Shown here: one piece after another, positions 24,929-35,998 of the stretch
Position numbering within the stretch: the first letter of the stretch is position 1
Layout of the letters: every line of letters begins with the position of its first letter
Source of the DNA: Chamaecyparis obtusa
Taxonomy: Eukaryota > Streptophyta > Pinopsida > Cupressales > Cupressaceae
Assembly (NCBI GenBank): GCA_027943335.1
Contig: BSBK01002085.1
Coordinates: 1,036,501-1,100,500 of the forward strand
Reading direction: 5' to 3'
DNA: 64,000 nucleotides
Translations under genes and position numbers: made by a program
Notes under the pieces: model-generated
Seen by the model: only the letters and a program-made list of their open reading frames with translations
Told to the model about the DNA's origin: nothing
Databases searched by the model: none

Positions 24929-24933
24929 GGTAT
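24929..24933 (+). repeat. target-site duplication of Tat1, left copy
   Basis: GGTAT, repeated at 39455-39459. One copy joins the flanking ORF of E in frame. Confidence 0.85.
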
Positions 24934-26132
24934 TGTGTGTGAATTTTGTACATGATCTGTAGACACAACACTTTAGTAAAACATTAGAAATTAGTTGAAA
25001 TCAAAATTGTGCAATAAATGAAAAACTAAACTAACCAGGCGATTTACTACCTTCTAGTAGATGTGAGTATGTATTCTCAGATTATACCGAGATTAGTGAC
25101 CTTGACGACACCTGAACGAAGGATTTGAATGCAAAATCTAGATATGGAATGAATGCTATTAATCTTTTTTTTTGGTTTTTCTATGCAATTATGATGAAAA
25201 ACTTGATATGAATCTATGCTAATATGAAAATTGATATGCTAAAATGATCTAACAATAATATTCTAAATGATATGGATACTATGCAAAAACAATGAAAATC
25301 TCACAACAACTCGAATTCTCAAGATCGATTCTCCAGTCTCCAATTTGACAGTGTGAGTGTGCAATTTGTGGATGGATGGATTTCAAATGAAGAGCCGAAG
25401 CCTTAATTTATAGAAATCTAGGGCTTTGGAGGTGCATGAAAAAAAGCCATAAATCACTCAAATAACCCAGGTTGATTTTTGAGTTATTTTTAAATAAAGG
25501 ATAATTAACTCACAAAAACATGCAAAAGTAGAGTTCAACTCAAAATAGAGTTTAGATTTAATTGATAATTGATAGTTATCTACTTTTATGATTGTGCATG
25601 TTTTATTTATGAATTAATTTAATAATAAAGTGATTTATTTCCAACTTAACTAATTTTGAAAAATAAAACAATTGATTTATTGGTTAATCAATTATTTTTC
25701 AAACTTTATTCCAAAAACAATATTATTAAAAATTGACAACTTGCTTTAATTAATTAAATAAGAATTTAATCAATTATTCATAGGATTTTGGATTTATTGT
25801 CAAAATTAAATAATACAATTTAGGAATAAATAGAATTAACTTCAATTAAATAATTAAGTGGCGGAATTAAATCTAATTAATTAAATATTGAGAATATTCA
25901 ATTAATCAAACTTAAAAATAAATAGGATTTATCGCCAAATAATCATTAAATCAAAGATAATTAGGATAATTAGGAATATTGCTAGGAATATTCCTTGATG
26001 CAGAATTTAGGATAATCAATTAGGATTCGATGATGTTCAGATGTGCCTTAGGTTAGGACGTTGATGTCAATTTCATTCGATTTGATGATGTAGGAGGTTA
26101 ATGAACCTATAGCCCATTTTTGGGGTATTACA
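24934..26132 (-). repeat. Tat1 3' LTR
   Basis: About 1.2 kb. On the minus strand it begins TGTAATACCCC and ends near CACACA. It is the full-length copy; the other copy lacks the first 37 bp. A TATA-like motif CTATAAATTA lies at 25404-25413 on the minus strand. Confidence 0.9.
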
Positions 26133-26147
26133 TTTTGCCCCTCTTTT
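26133..26147 (-). other. Tat1 polypurine tract
   Basis: Minus-strand AAAAGAGGGGCAAAA immediately before the 3' LTR. Confidence 0.85.
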
Positions 26148-28230
26148 AATTCTTGTGCGAAGCGCAGTGGTTCAAAGACAGTCTATGTACGATGTTGAAA
26201 CTGATGTTTGAAATTGATATTGATATGAAATAGAAGCTGACTGAAAGATTTGATATGAAGATAATAGGTCCTGAATGACCAAAGATAATGTTAACTATAA
26301 CAGCAAATGAACCGATGATTGCGAAAAAGTGTCAAAACACCTGATTCTGAACCTTATGATTGCGAAGAAGTGAGTGACCAATTCCAGACCCGATTGTCCT
26401 TATATTGAATCATATTGGTATCACATCTGAACCCTTCAGTTTTTGAAGAACCAAGGAAATAACACAATTGAATCGATAGTTGCAAAAACTAATACAATTT
26501 ACAATATTAAAAGAGTACCAGATTGATACGGATCTCAATGAATCTGATATGCCCTAAGTGATGATTGATTTTCCCCAAGCGATGAGGTCTTTTTGATGAA
26601 TCAACAACTAGACGTGGTTGTTGTCTTGATTACTGAGGAAAGATTGATTTGAAGTTTATATTATAGACTTTGAATGATGTGCAATACCATGCCCCCTTTG
26701 GGATTAAAATTAAAATCTGATAAGAAAAGTCAGTGTTATGGTTTAGAAGCATGTTAATTGATTTGAGAAGTGGTTAAATACGCTCGAGAATGCATTCTGC
26801 ATCGTTTGGAGGTCCTGGAGACCAAGTTTGACTAGGTGAAACCATGAGTTGACCATGGGTGACCAAGTTGAAATTTTGATAGTTTGATGTAAGATAATCA
26901 GTTAAGTTGAATTCTAGATTCCTGTGATGATTGAAGGTCAATTATGCAAGTAGTTAATAATATGAATGATCTCAGATTTTGATTTTGATCTTGAAAAAGG
27001 ATTCTACTTGCTATTTCATTGGATGGACCTTCGTGTAACATTTAGCTCTTGTTAGATTTGAAGATGCCATTTGAACAATCGTTTAAGCATTGAAGTTTAG
27101 CCAACCATTGTGAGATCATGCAAACATGCAAAATGCAAAGAGACATGCAGAATGAAATGCAACCTAAGACCTAGGACCTAGTCACTGATCATGTGTCAGT
27201 CATTCTCATCATTGAATTTTTAGGTAACCAGATAAATTAATATAATGCCCACTAGTGATGAAACCATAGACATATGAATATCAATTTGTATGCACAAGAA
27301 TCAATACAACACTCACTGATTATGAAACCATGGACATATGAATATTGATTTTATTTTCGGAATGTCAGATTAGATATAAGCACCAGGAACAAACGCCAAG
27401 ATGACCTAAATATCATGTCCATTTTGATATAGCAATTTGTATAAGCATCAAAACATAAATGTCATGATGACCTGAATACACCTTGCATTACAAACACATC
27501 AAGCAGTCAAGAGATTATTCTAAATCCAATGCGAATTACCCGTAGTGACCCTTTATTGTTCACATCCTTAGGTGAGATCACGTTTCACAATAGGAGAAAG
27601 AACTCACCCAAAAAGACAATAGTTAGATCAAACTTCCTTGAATTTTTCAGGTATCAATGGTTGAGGTACGCATGGAAATCCAATTCAAGATAGAGGCTCT
27701 TACAGTCAGACACCATTTCAATCCAGATTTTCCAAAGTTGTTAGATTTTCACATATAAGCAGAAGACAAAGAAAAGATTATGCCCCCAGTCATCACCTTC
27801 TAAATCTTGTAAAGGACATCATCAAAGAGATTGAAGGGATACAATATGAAAAATCTCAATGTGAATCAGTAAGCATACAATGAGATAAAAGCATGTAAAG
27901 CACAAATTGTTTTCAGTTTGATGTTTGATTGAGTTGTTGTAGATGCAAAATCCTTTCTGGAGACAAGACAGACAGACAGACTCAAATGAAGCTTCAAAGG
28001 ACTTCGACTGGATATGATATGTCTAAGATACATTGGAGGCCATAGGATATGACATTGATTACCCCCAAGTTTTAATATTGATAGGATACCGACACTTGAG
28101 CTGATTGGTGTACAGACCGACTTATTGAAAATAGGAATGCAAAAATAAACTGGGAGATATGTACAAACTAAAGCAAGACTGAAAGCTAGGAGAGACCAAG
28201 ATTGCGCTAATAGATGGAGTGTTTGAAACA
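26148..28230 (-). other. Tat1 3' untranslated region
   Basis: About 2 kb between the repeated motif block and the polypurine tract with no credible coding sequence. The 121-residue minus-strand frame at 27866-28231 is hydrophobic, without a recognised domain, and directly follows the motif block; its significance is doubtful. Confidence 0.4.
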
Positions 28231-28233
28231 AGT

Positions 28234-28458
28234 GGTGCCTGTTTGCCGGGTTTTCACCATCTTGGCAGAGATTCTATTTTTGCTACCAAGGTGCCTGTTT
28301 CTAGGTTTTCACCAAGGCACTTTTTCTTTTTCTCATTTTTTTGTATTTTTCATATTTTTTTACTTTTTTGTACTTTTTATTTTTTCTTATTTTTTTGTAC
28401 TTTTGATATTTTTTACTTTTTTGTGAATCATCAAGGCGCCCATTGCTAGGTTTTCACC
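28234..28458 (-). repeat. three-copy GGTGAAAACC...GGCRCC motif block of Tat1
   Basis: On the minus strand, three copies of about 24 nt with consensus GGTGAAAACCYRGMAACAGGCRCC at 28435-28458, 28290-28313 and 28234-28258. A T/A-rich imperfect tandem (TTTTTTGTAC units on the plus strand) lies between the first and second. The same motif occurs three times at the corresponding place in element B (50711-50839), with the shared spacer TTGGTAGCAAAA. Confidence 0.75.
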
Positions 28459-28576
28459 AAGAAGTTCATTTTTTTAGGACTTTTTCCAAATTTTTATAAT
28501 TTTTTTCAGGACATTTTACCATAGACTGAATGCGTTAGGCATAGAATTTCTTCAGATGGAGAACGTTGATTGGTTC

Positions 28577-29560
28577 TCAAAGCTGTTCTCCTTCAGTCAT
28601 TGAGAGTTGATAGGCACTAGAGCCAAAAGTAGCAGTGATTACAAAGGGACCCAGCCAGTTGGGTTCAAACTTCCCCTTGCATTCTCGATGTGATTGATTT
28701 TTAGGATTCTCTCTCAAGACTAGATCGCCAACCTGAAATTCTCTGTGTCTAACTTTCTTGTTGTAACCTCTAGACATTCTCTTCTGATATACTCTAAGAT
28801 GATCATATGCTACTTGTCTGTGCTCATCTAGTAGTTCAAGTTCTTACAACCTAGACACTCTGTAGTCATCATCAGTTACTAGACCATGCATTCTAATTCG
28901 TAGTGATGGGATTTCAACCTCAATAGGCAGTACCGCTTCAGACCCATAAACTAAAGTGAAAGGTGTAGCCCCAGTAGGTGTTCTAATACTTGTTCTGTAG
29001 GCCCAGAGAGCTAGATTGATCATGAGATGCCAGTCTCTTCCTATTTTATTAACTATACGGTGCAAGATTTTCAATAGATTCTTGTTAGAAGCCTCTGCTT
29101 GTCCATTCCCTTGAAGATAGTAGATACAAGACCAATGTTGTGTGATCTTGAATTTGGCACATAGATCATCTAGGTCTTTGTTCTTGAATTTTCCACCATT
29201 ATCTGTGATTATGGAATGAGGTATCCCATATCTGCATATGATATAGTTCAATATGAACATAGATATTTGCTTTCCAGTTGCTTGTATCAAAGGGACTGCT
29301 TCTACCCATTTTGTAAAATAATCTGTAGCTATGATTATATGGGTATGTCCATTAGAAGAATGAGGATGTATAGCTCCTATAAGATCAAATGCCCATTGGT
29401 GAAAAGGCCATTGTGTAGTAAAGGGAATTAGATCTCTTCCTGGAGCATGAATTAAGTTGCCATGCACTGGGCATTTTTGACAGTTTTTAGCAAACTTGAT
29501 AGACTCTTTCTCCATTTCAGGCCAATAGTATCCAACCCTAATAAGTTTTCAAGCTAGTGT
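28577..29560 (-). pseudogene. Tat1 integrase
   Basis: The catalytic core holds all three acidic residues: Asp in WAFDLIG, Asp in ITDNGGKF and Glu in GQAEASNKN. A partial zinc-binding segment (CQKCPVHG) precedes it, and GLTLA then KLIRVGYYWPEM, ending just upstream. The C-terminal part has FQVGDLVLRE and NWLGPFVI, the GPY/F-type module, followed by AYQL. It would insert element cDNA into chromosomes. One stop (28841) separates the core from the C-terminal part and one lies upstream (about 29553). Frame is shared with gag and RT. Confidence 0.9.
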
Positions 29561-29695
29561 TAAACCATTCAAGTGTGACCCACAAATACCATCATGGACT
29601 TCCTCTAATGCACGTTGAGACTCTTCTCATTCTAAACATCTAAGTAGCGTACCATCTAGACCTTGTTTGTATAGATCATGACCAATGATGACATA

Positions 29696-30300
29696 TCAGG
29701 AGGCATTATGGATAAGGTATCTCTTTTCATGGTGGTTGAAGGTATCGGGAATGATTTGGTCTTGGAGATAGGAAAATAGGTTTTTATATCTAGATGAATC
29801 ATGACCAACAATAGTGCAGATCATGCGGGTTTCGAGGGAATCATATGCAGGATAAGATAGTGCTTCCACCAGGAACTCATAGCGTAGCTCATGTTCAGGC
29901 TGCTGTAATAGAGTAGATAGTGTTGCCATTGCATCAGCAACCTTGTTCTCCATTCTAAGAATTTTCTCAAATGTGATAGATATGAAATACTTCTTAAGAT
30001 CATCTACCATTTTCTTGTAAGGAATGAGATTTTCATCTTTAGTTTGGTACACATCATTGACTTGATGGATAACAAGTTGAGAGTCTCCATGAATGTGTAA
30101 TTCTGTTACTCGCCACTCAATTGCTATTTTCATGCCATTCAAAAGGGCTTCATATTCTGCAATATTGTTTGTGCAAGGGAACTTTAATTTGAGTGCTTTT
30201 GGGATTGAGTATCCTTGAGGAGTTATGAACAATATGCCCACTCCTGATCCAGTCTATGTATAGGAGCCATCAAAGAATAACTGCCATTCTCTAGAAGAAA
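29696..30300 (-). pseudogene. Tat1 second (archaeal-type) RNase H
   Basis: Starts at FFDGSYT, then after one stop TGSGVGILFITPQGYS, CTNNIAEYEALLNGMKIA, HGDSQLVIHQV and ADAMATL. The Asp-Glu-Asp-Asp set of an RNase H1-like fold is visible. In Tat-lineage retrotransposons this extra domain sits between the normal RNase H and the integrase, as here. The YT-stop-TG interruption fits CAG to TAG. Confidence 0.85.
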
Positions 30301-30329
30301 GAGTCATGATAGAGGAATCTAGAAATTCC

Positions 30330-32365
30330 ATTTACATTGGTGTATCATCAATCATAGGTGCATCTACTAATTGATCAACAATAACCTATCCTTTGATAGC
30401 TTTTCTTTCCACATATTCAATGTCAAATTCACTTAAGAGCATGACCCATTTAGCCAATCTACCTGTGAGGGTAGCTTTGCTTAGTAGGTACTTGAGTGGA
30501 TCAATCTTATCTACCAAATGTGTGGTATGAGATAACATGTAATGTCTCAGTTTCTATGATGCAAAGATCACAGCTAGACAAGCTTTCTCAATCATTAAAT
30601 AGTTCTTCGCATATGCAACCAATGTCCTATTGATATAATATATAGCTCTTTCCTTTTTGTTCTCATCATGTTGTGCTAGTAATGCCCCCAGTGATGTATC
30701 TATAGTGGAGACATACAAGATCAAAGGCTTCCCTGGAATGGGAGGCATCAAGATAGGCGGATTTGATAGATACTTCTTGATATGGTTAAAGTTGTTCTCA
30801 CATTCTTCATTCCATGCAAAGGTCACACCTTTATGTAATGTTTTTGTAAAAGGTTGTGATATGTCCACTAGCTGTGATATGAATCTTCTAATAGATTGAA
30901 CTCTTCCTTGCAATGTCCTCATTTGACTAATATTCTTTGGAGGTTGCATTTCCATGATAGCCTTCACTTTAGCTGGATCAACTTCAATGCCCTTCTTTGA
31001 AACTATGCACCCTAAGAGCTTTCCAGAAGTGACACCAAAAGCACACTTCTTAGGATTTAGTCTGAGACTAATTTTTTCCATTTTGTCTAGTATCTTGCTC
31101 AAGTCATCTAGATGTTCAGCTCTAATCATAGATTTTTCTAAAGTATCATCAACATAATCTTCCATAGTCCTATGCATCATGTCATGGAAAATAGATGTCA
31201 TGGCTCTTTGATATGTAGCACCAGCATTTTTAAGCCCAAATGGCATGACATTCCAATAGAAGGTGCCCCATGCACATGTAAAAGCAGTTTTCTCTTGACC
31301 CTCTAGAGCAATTTTTATTTGATTATATCCAGAAAAACCATCCATTAAAGAATACATCTCAAAGCCTGCAGTCATGTCCACTATCATATCAATGTTAGGT
31401 AATGGAAAATCATCCTTAGGACATGCTTTGTTTACATCTCTAAAGTCTGTGCACACTCTGATTGATTTATCTGGTTTTGAAATAGGTACAATATTAGAGA
31501 TCCATTCTGCATAGTCAATAACTCGGATGAATCTGGCTTTTAGAAGCTTCTCTAATTCAGCTTTTACCAAGAGTGCAACATGAGGATGCATCTTTCTCAA
31601 TTTTTGCTTGACAGGTTTGACATTTGGAGCTATAGATAAATGATGCATTATAAGATTAGGATCCAACCCTGGCATATCTGAATATTTCCATGCAAAGTTG
31701 ATCTTCTTCTCTGTTAGGAATGTTGTAAATTTTTGCTTCCCTTCTTCTGATAAAGATTGTGCTACATGAATCAACTGTGGCTCTTCTGTTGTTCCCAAGT
31801 TGATAGATTGAGTGGACTCAATTAGAACTAGAGATTTGTATTGTAAATGACTTAGAAGGACATCAAATATCTCATCCTTAGGTGGCTCAGAGAGGTTTTC
31901 ACCTTTGGATACATCTTTTATTTTTACTTTTGTAGGTTTTGAGACTGCCACAAAGTGGTTTTCACCCTCAGAACTCTTTTTCTTTTTCTTTTTATTCTTA
32001 TTTTTCTGACTAAGATATTTGATGTCTGACTCCATCACGCTAACGCTCAGTTCACTGATGGAAGTAATCATAGGCACAACTATATTGAGGTAGCAATCAA
32101 GGGCATAGTCATTCAGGAAGGTATAAATACCATTGCTCAAATTTGTGGAGGTTTGATCAATATGGTCTGGATATTGGATAGTCAAAGTGGGGAAAGATTG
32201 GGAGATAGTGTTTATGGATATGGATCTGTCATCATTGGTCCTAACCTAACGCTCAATTTCAAAGGTGATATTACAACTTAAGACATTCAATTAGTGAATA
32301 GGTTCAATGTCATTGTGGGAGTCCAATTCAACCATAGGTGGATCAGACTCGATAGGTTCATCATT
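30330..32365 (-). pseudogene. Tat1 reverse transcriptase and first RNase H
   Basis: A Lys-rich segment (KNKNKKKKKK) is followed by an RT with WKYSDMPGLDP, then LEKLLKARFIR, VPISKPDKSIRVCTDFRDVN and CPKDDFPLPNID. Next are MDGFSGYNQI, TAFTCAWGTF, MPFGLKNAGATYQRAM and the catalytic YVDD (EDYVDDTLEKS). The connection leads to RNase H (LILYVSTIDTSLGALLAQ, ending FAS-stop-KLRHYML). Two stops lie upstream at about 32250-32310. All catalytic RT residues seen are intact; 543 codons are open in one piece. Confidence 0.93.
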
Positions 32366-33811
32366 TCACTCTAGACTTACGTTGCGTTTAGGTGCATATT
32401 GGTGAATAACATCAACATGTTTCTCTGTAATAAGCTCATCTTCTTCTGGAATGGCTCCCCATTCATAGTCATTAGATTCTTCATCTATGCCTCTAGGAAA
32501 TCTAAGAACATGAGTAAAGTCGGGATGAATACCCCAAGAAGGGTTACCCTTAGATTCTGATTTGAATTCATACTCATGAGAATCTGTCTCATAATAACTA
32601 CCACCTTCCTCTTCTTGATTGTTTTCGAGATTAGATAGTTCTTGTGTTGCAACTATCTCTTGATTGACAGTAGGTTCTTGTGTTTCTACTACATTAATTC
32701 TTTTGATTGGATCATCTTTATCATCAAGAAGGTCTTTGATCTCTTTAGGAAATTTTTCATAGGGGATGAGTTCTGAGCTGTCTGAATCACTATCTGATGG
32801 TTCTGTTTCTTCTTTCTTAAGAAGAGGTTCTCTTGTTGTGATCTGCTCTATGACATGAGAACAATTACCTTTGAGGTGAAAAGGTTTCTTTTTAAATCCT
32901 AAGCCAACTTTGTCTTTATTTTCTCTACGAGTATGTGGGATAGGTGTTATAAGACCTTCTCCTCTGACTCCTAGAGGTCCTTTACCTGGATATCCCATCT
33001 TAGCTATCAATTTATCTCCTGGGCCATATGACTTAGAAGGATATTTTGGTACTACTGAGTTACTAGTTTGAATATCATGGGATTCAGATTCACCTTTGTA
33101 TAGCCATGCAAGCACAACTTCATCCTCTTCAAATTCTTGCTTGGAGACTTGTTCTGCTACAAAATTATTTTTATATGCCTCAAGAGGTTCTTTAGAATCT
33201 AGTTTGGATTGTTTCAAAGATTGCTCATAAGACTTAGGTGAGATAGGGAGAGATTTCAAAGATAAGACTGGCTCCATAGTATATTCTCCCATCCTATTTT
33301 CTTTGATATTAACCTCTTTTGCAAGATCTTCCATTTTAGATGTGGATGCTTCTTTGGTTGGCTCAATGGAAGATTCTATGTTATTAGGCACAAGCTTATC
33401 TACACTTTCCTTCAATGTATTGCAAGTGGTGGATATGTCTACTGGAATAGTGACCTCTACTCCTTCATAAGGAAATTTCAAGCATTGGTGAAATGTAGAA
33501 GGAATAGCCTTCATCTCATGTATCCATGGTCTCCCTAGAAGAATGTTGTAAGCCAAAGGTAGATCAAGAACTTGACATATAGTATCTCTGATAACTAGAC
33601 CTGCCCTGATAGGTAAGACAATGGTGCCTTTAGAAGATCTTTCTTGTTCATCATAGGCTTTTTTAGTTATTTTATTTCTAGGATCAATAGCCAATTCTGA
33701 AAATCCTAATTGTGTGATCAAGTTGTAAGAACAAATGTTTAGGCTAGCACCTCCATCTATCAACACATGTTTGACACTACAGTTTTGGATCAAGACTTCT
33801 ATATGCAAGGG
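32366..33811 (-). pseudogene. Tat1 protease with G-patch-like segment
   Basis: Near the N-terminus VLIDGGASLNICSYNLI is a retropepsin-type site with D-G-G, as usual in Tat-like elements, followed by YNILLGRPWIHEM. About residues 265-310 (32886-33010) read MGYPGKGPLGVRGEGLITPI and then VGLGF, a G-patch-like motif of the kind found in some plant gypsy polyproteins and in betaretroviruses, where it binds nucleic acid. The rest is an acidic Ser/Glu-rich linker. It is joined in frame to gag through one TAG codon. Confidence 0.85.
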
Positions 33812-35998
33812 CTAGTTATGCAGGTGACTCAAGGAGTTGTCATCTTCCTCTGAAAAGGAGATATATTGCGGAGACATAAGATGTCCAACCATGGTCTGGA
33901 ACCTATCTAAATCAAGGTCATCAGGAACATGGGATCCGAGCAAAGCTTTGTCTAGAATGGCTCTGTGAGCTGGAGATATTTGAAGCAACTCAAACATGAA
34001 GATTTTTGCATTAGTGTGTTGGAGTTGTTGAATAATGCTATAAGATGTTGGCCTTGTATCTTTAGGATTGGAAGATTTAGAAACAGCCTTCTGTTTGGAA
34101 GTGAAAGAAAGATTGAAGGGCATCTTAGGGACATTTGATGAATCTAGGATTTGTCCATTCAGATGTGCCTGGGCTTGTGATCGAGTAACTGCATTAGTGG
34201 AGGTATGATCTCTATCTCTTAGTACAATTGTGATGACATTGCAATGCTCAGAGAGACAAGGTTCAACCATATTGATGAGAACATTATTTCCAAGGTAAGC
34301 ATAATTGACCTTTGCCCCCATATTAGGTTGAGAAGATGAAACTTCTTGACCATGTTTCGAAAATGGTTATGTGAATGTTGTATGATCATTATTGCTGTTA
34401 TGATTATCAATGGTGATATCTCCCTTATCAATCAGATCTTGAATAGTATGTTTCAAGCGTAAGCAGTTATTATTTTTATGACCTTTACCCTGATGGAAAT
34501 CACATAATTCATTCTCTCTCCACCATTTTGGTTTAGGTTCAGAATCAAATTGTCAGATCTTAGGCAAAGAGATGATGTTATTGGCTAGCATAGTTCTCAT
34601 AGCTGATTCTAAAGATTCTCTGAGAGGAGTGAACGTTCATTTATTATCAGCAGACCACTTTTTATACTCTGGCTTCTTTTGAGATGATTCAGGCACCTTT
34701 TGTTCTGAAGCTTTTATGGCTTGGGTACCAATAGTTAGATTGAAAGTGGGTGCCTTTGATGGGGCATGGATAGTATCAACAACACCATCTGTGACAATGC
34801 CTTTATTCTTGTTCCAATTTTTATTCTTATCTTTAGAACTGGATCCTGATTCGTACTTGTCCTTTTGAAGTGTGATTTCTCTTTTTTTCACAAGTACTTT
34901 TTCAATTTTGATTGTATTGTCTACCATCTTATCAAAAGATGTATGATCTTGCATTTGTAAAGGATAGTTGATCTCTAGAATAAGATTACTGATGAAGATT
35001 TCCAGTTTCTCATTTTTTGGAATAGGCCTAGCATATAGAGAGAATTTCTTCCTCCATCTTTTGAGAAATGTCAAGAATGGTTCACCTGGATATTCCTTGA
35101 GATTACAGATATCAATCATGGTGACTAGATGTTGAATGTTGTAGGAGTATTGTTGATAGAACAATTTGATCAACTCCTCAAAAGTTTTGATAGTAGAAGG
35201 CAATCTAGAGAACCAATGAATGGCTACTCCCCCTAGAGATCGAGGGAAGAGATGCATCAGATAGGCTAGTTCATGCATGAACTCCATAGATTGTGTACAA
35301 AATTCCCTAACATGATCTTGGGGATCCGAGTGTCCATCATACTTATCATACTTAGGAATCTCCACTCTTTTTGGGAATGGTGGCATGTACAAGTCTTTGT
35401 CAAATGGGAAAGGACATAGGGCCTCCATAGAGAACTCCTTGGGTTCCTTTTCTTTCTCAAGGTTATTAAGCTTGACTTGCATGGCATGCATCTATTTCAT
35501 CATAGCTGTGAGTGGAGTTTCTTCCTCATGTGTAATGATATCTTCAACATTAAAGTTGGGAGGAAGTTTATCTCCTTGATGAGCCAATTGTAAAAAGTAT
35601 GCCTCTCTGTCTTCTTTCAAGAAATGCTTCATCATTCATTTGAAGTTATCATCATTTTGATATTGAGCAATTTTTTCAGGTGTGGGTTCCTGATCTGCAC
35701 CATGTTGAGATTGAGCTCTTTGAGATCCCAAGTTTGTCCCTGCTTGAGACATGGTGGGAGTTCTACCTGGGATAGATTGATGTGGAGTTTGTTGATTACC
35801 TTCATGAGTTGATGAAGGAGGAATGTAACCAGTTTTTAATCGAAAGTTGCCAAGACCGTCATCTTCGTAAAGACTAGAATTGTAGAGTTGTTCAAGAGTT
35901 GGACCTACGTGAGTAGACAAAGCTCTGGTGTTAAGTGCTTCTCCTGATTTCTTGTGAGAGGAAGCTCTAGTTTCCACCATTAACCTTGGGTGAAGCAA
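33812..35998 (-). pseudogene. Tat1 gag
   Basis: Starts probably at the Met of MVETRASSHKK or at 35998. A disordered Gln/Pro/Ser-rich N-terminus leads to PFPKRVEIPKYDKYDGHSDP, then the Retrotrans_gag domain (AIHWFSRLPSTIKTFEELIK, FYQQYSYN, FLTFLKRWRKKF), then a Lys/Ser-rich part and the knuckle CDFHQGKGHKNNNC (about 34470-34515). This C-x2-H-x4-H-x4-C form is common in the Tat lineage. Five or six in-frame stops (for example 35638, 35494, 34637, 33812) interrupt it, with no frame change. Confidence 0.88.

Noticed and set aside
28214..28449. Phe-rich plus-strand ORFs
   Set aside because: They arise from the T-rich tandem in the Tat1 3' region; the real signal there is the minus-strand motif block.
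28234..28458. CRISPR-like array
   Set aside because: Only three imperfect repeats with unequal spacing, inside a plant retrotransposon.
33812..33814. In-frame TAG between Tat1 gag and protease as a programmed read-through stop
   Set aside because: Tempting by position, but about sixteen other stops of the same C-to-T type occur through the frame, so decay is the simpler reading.
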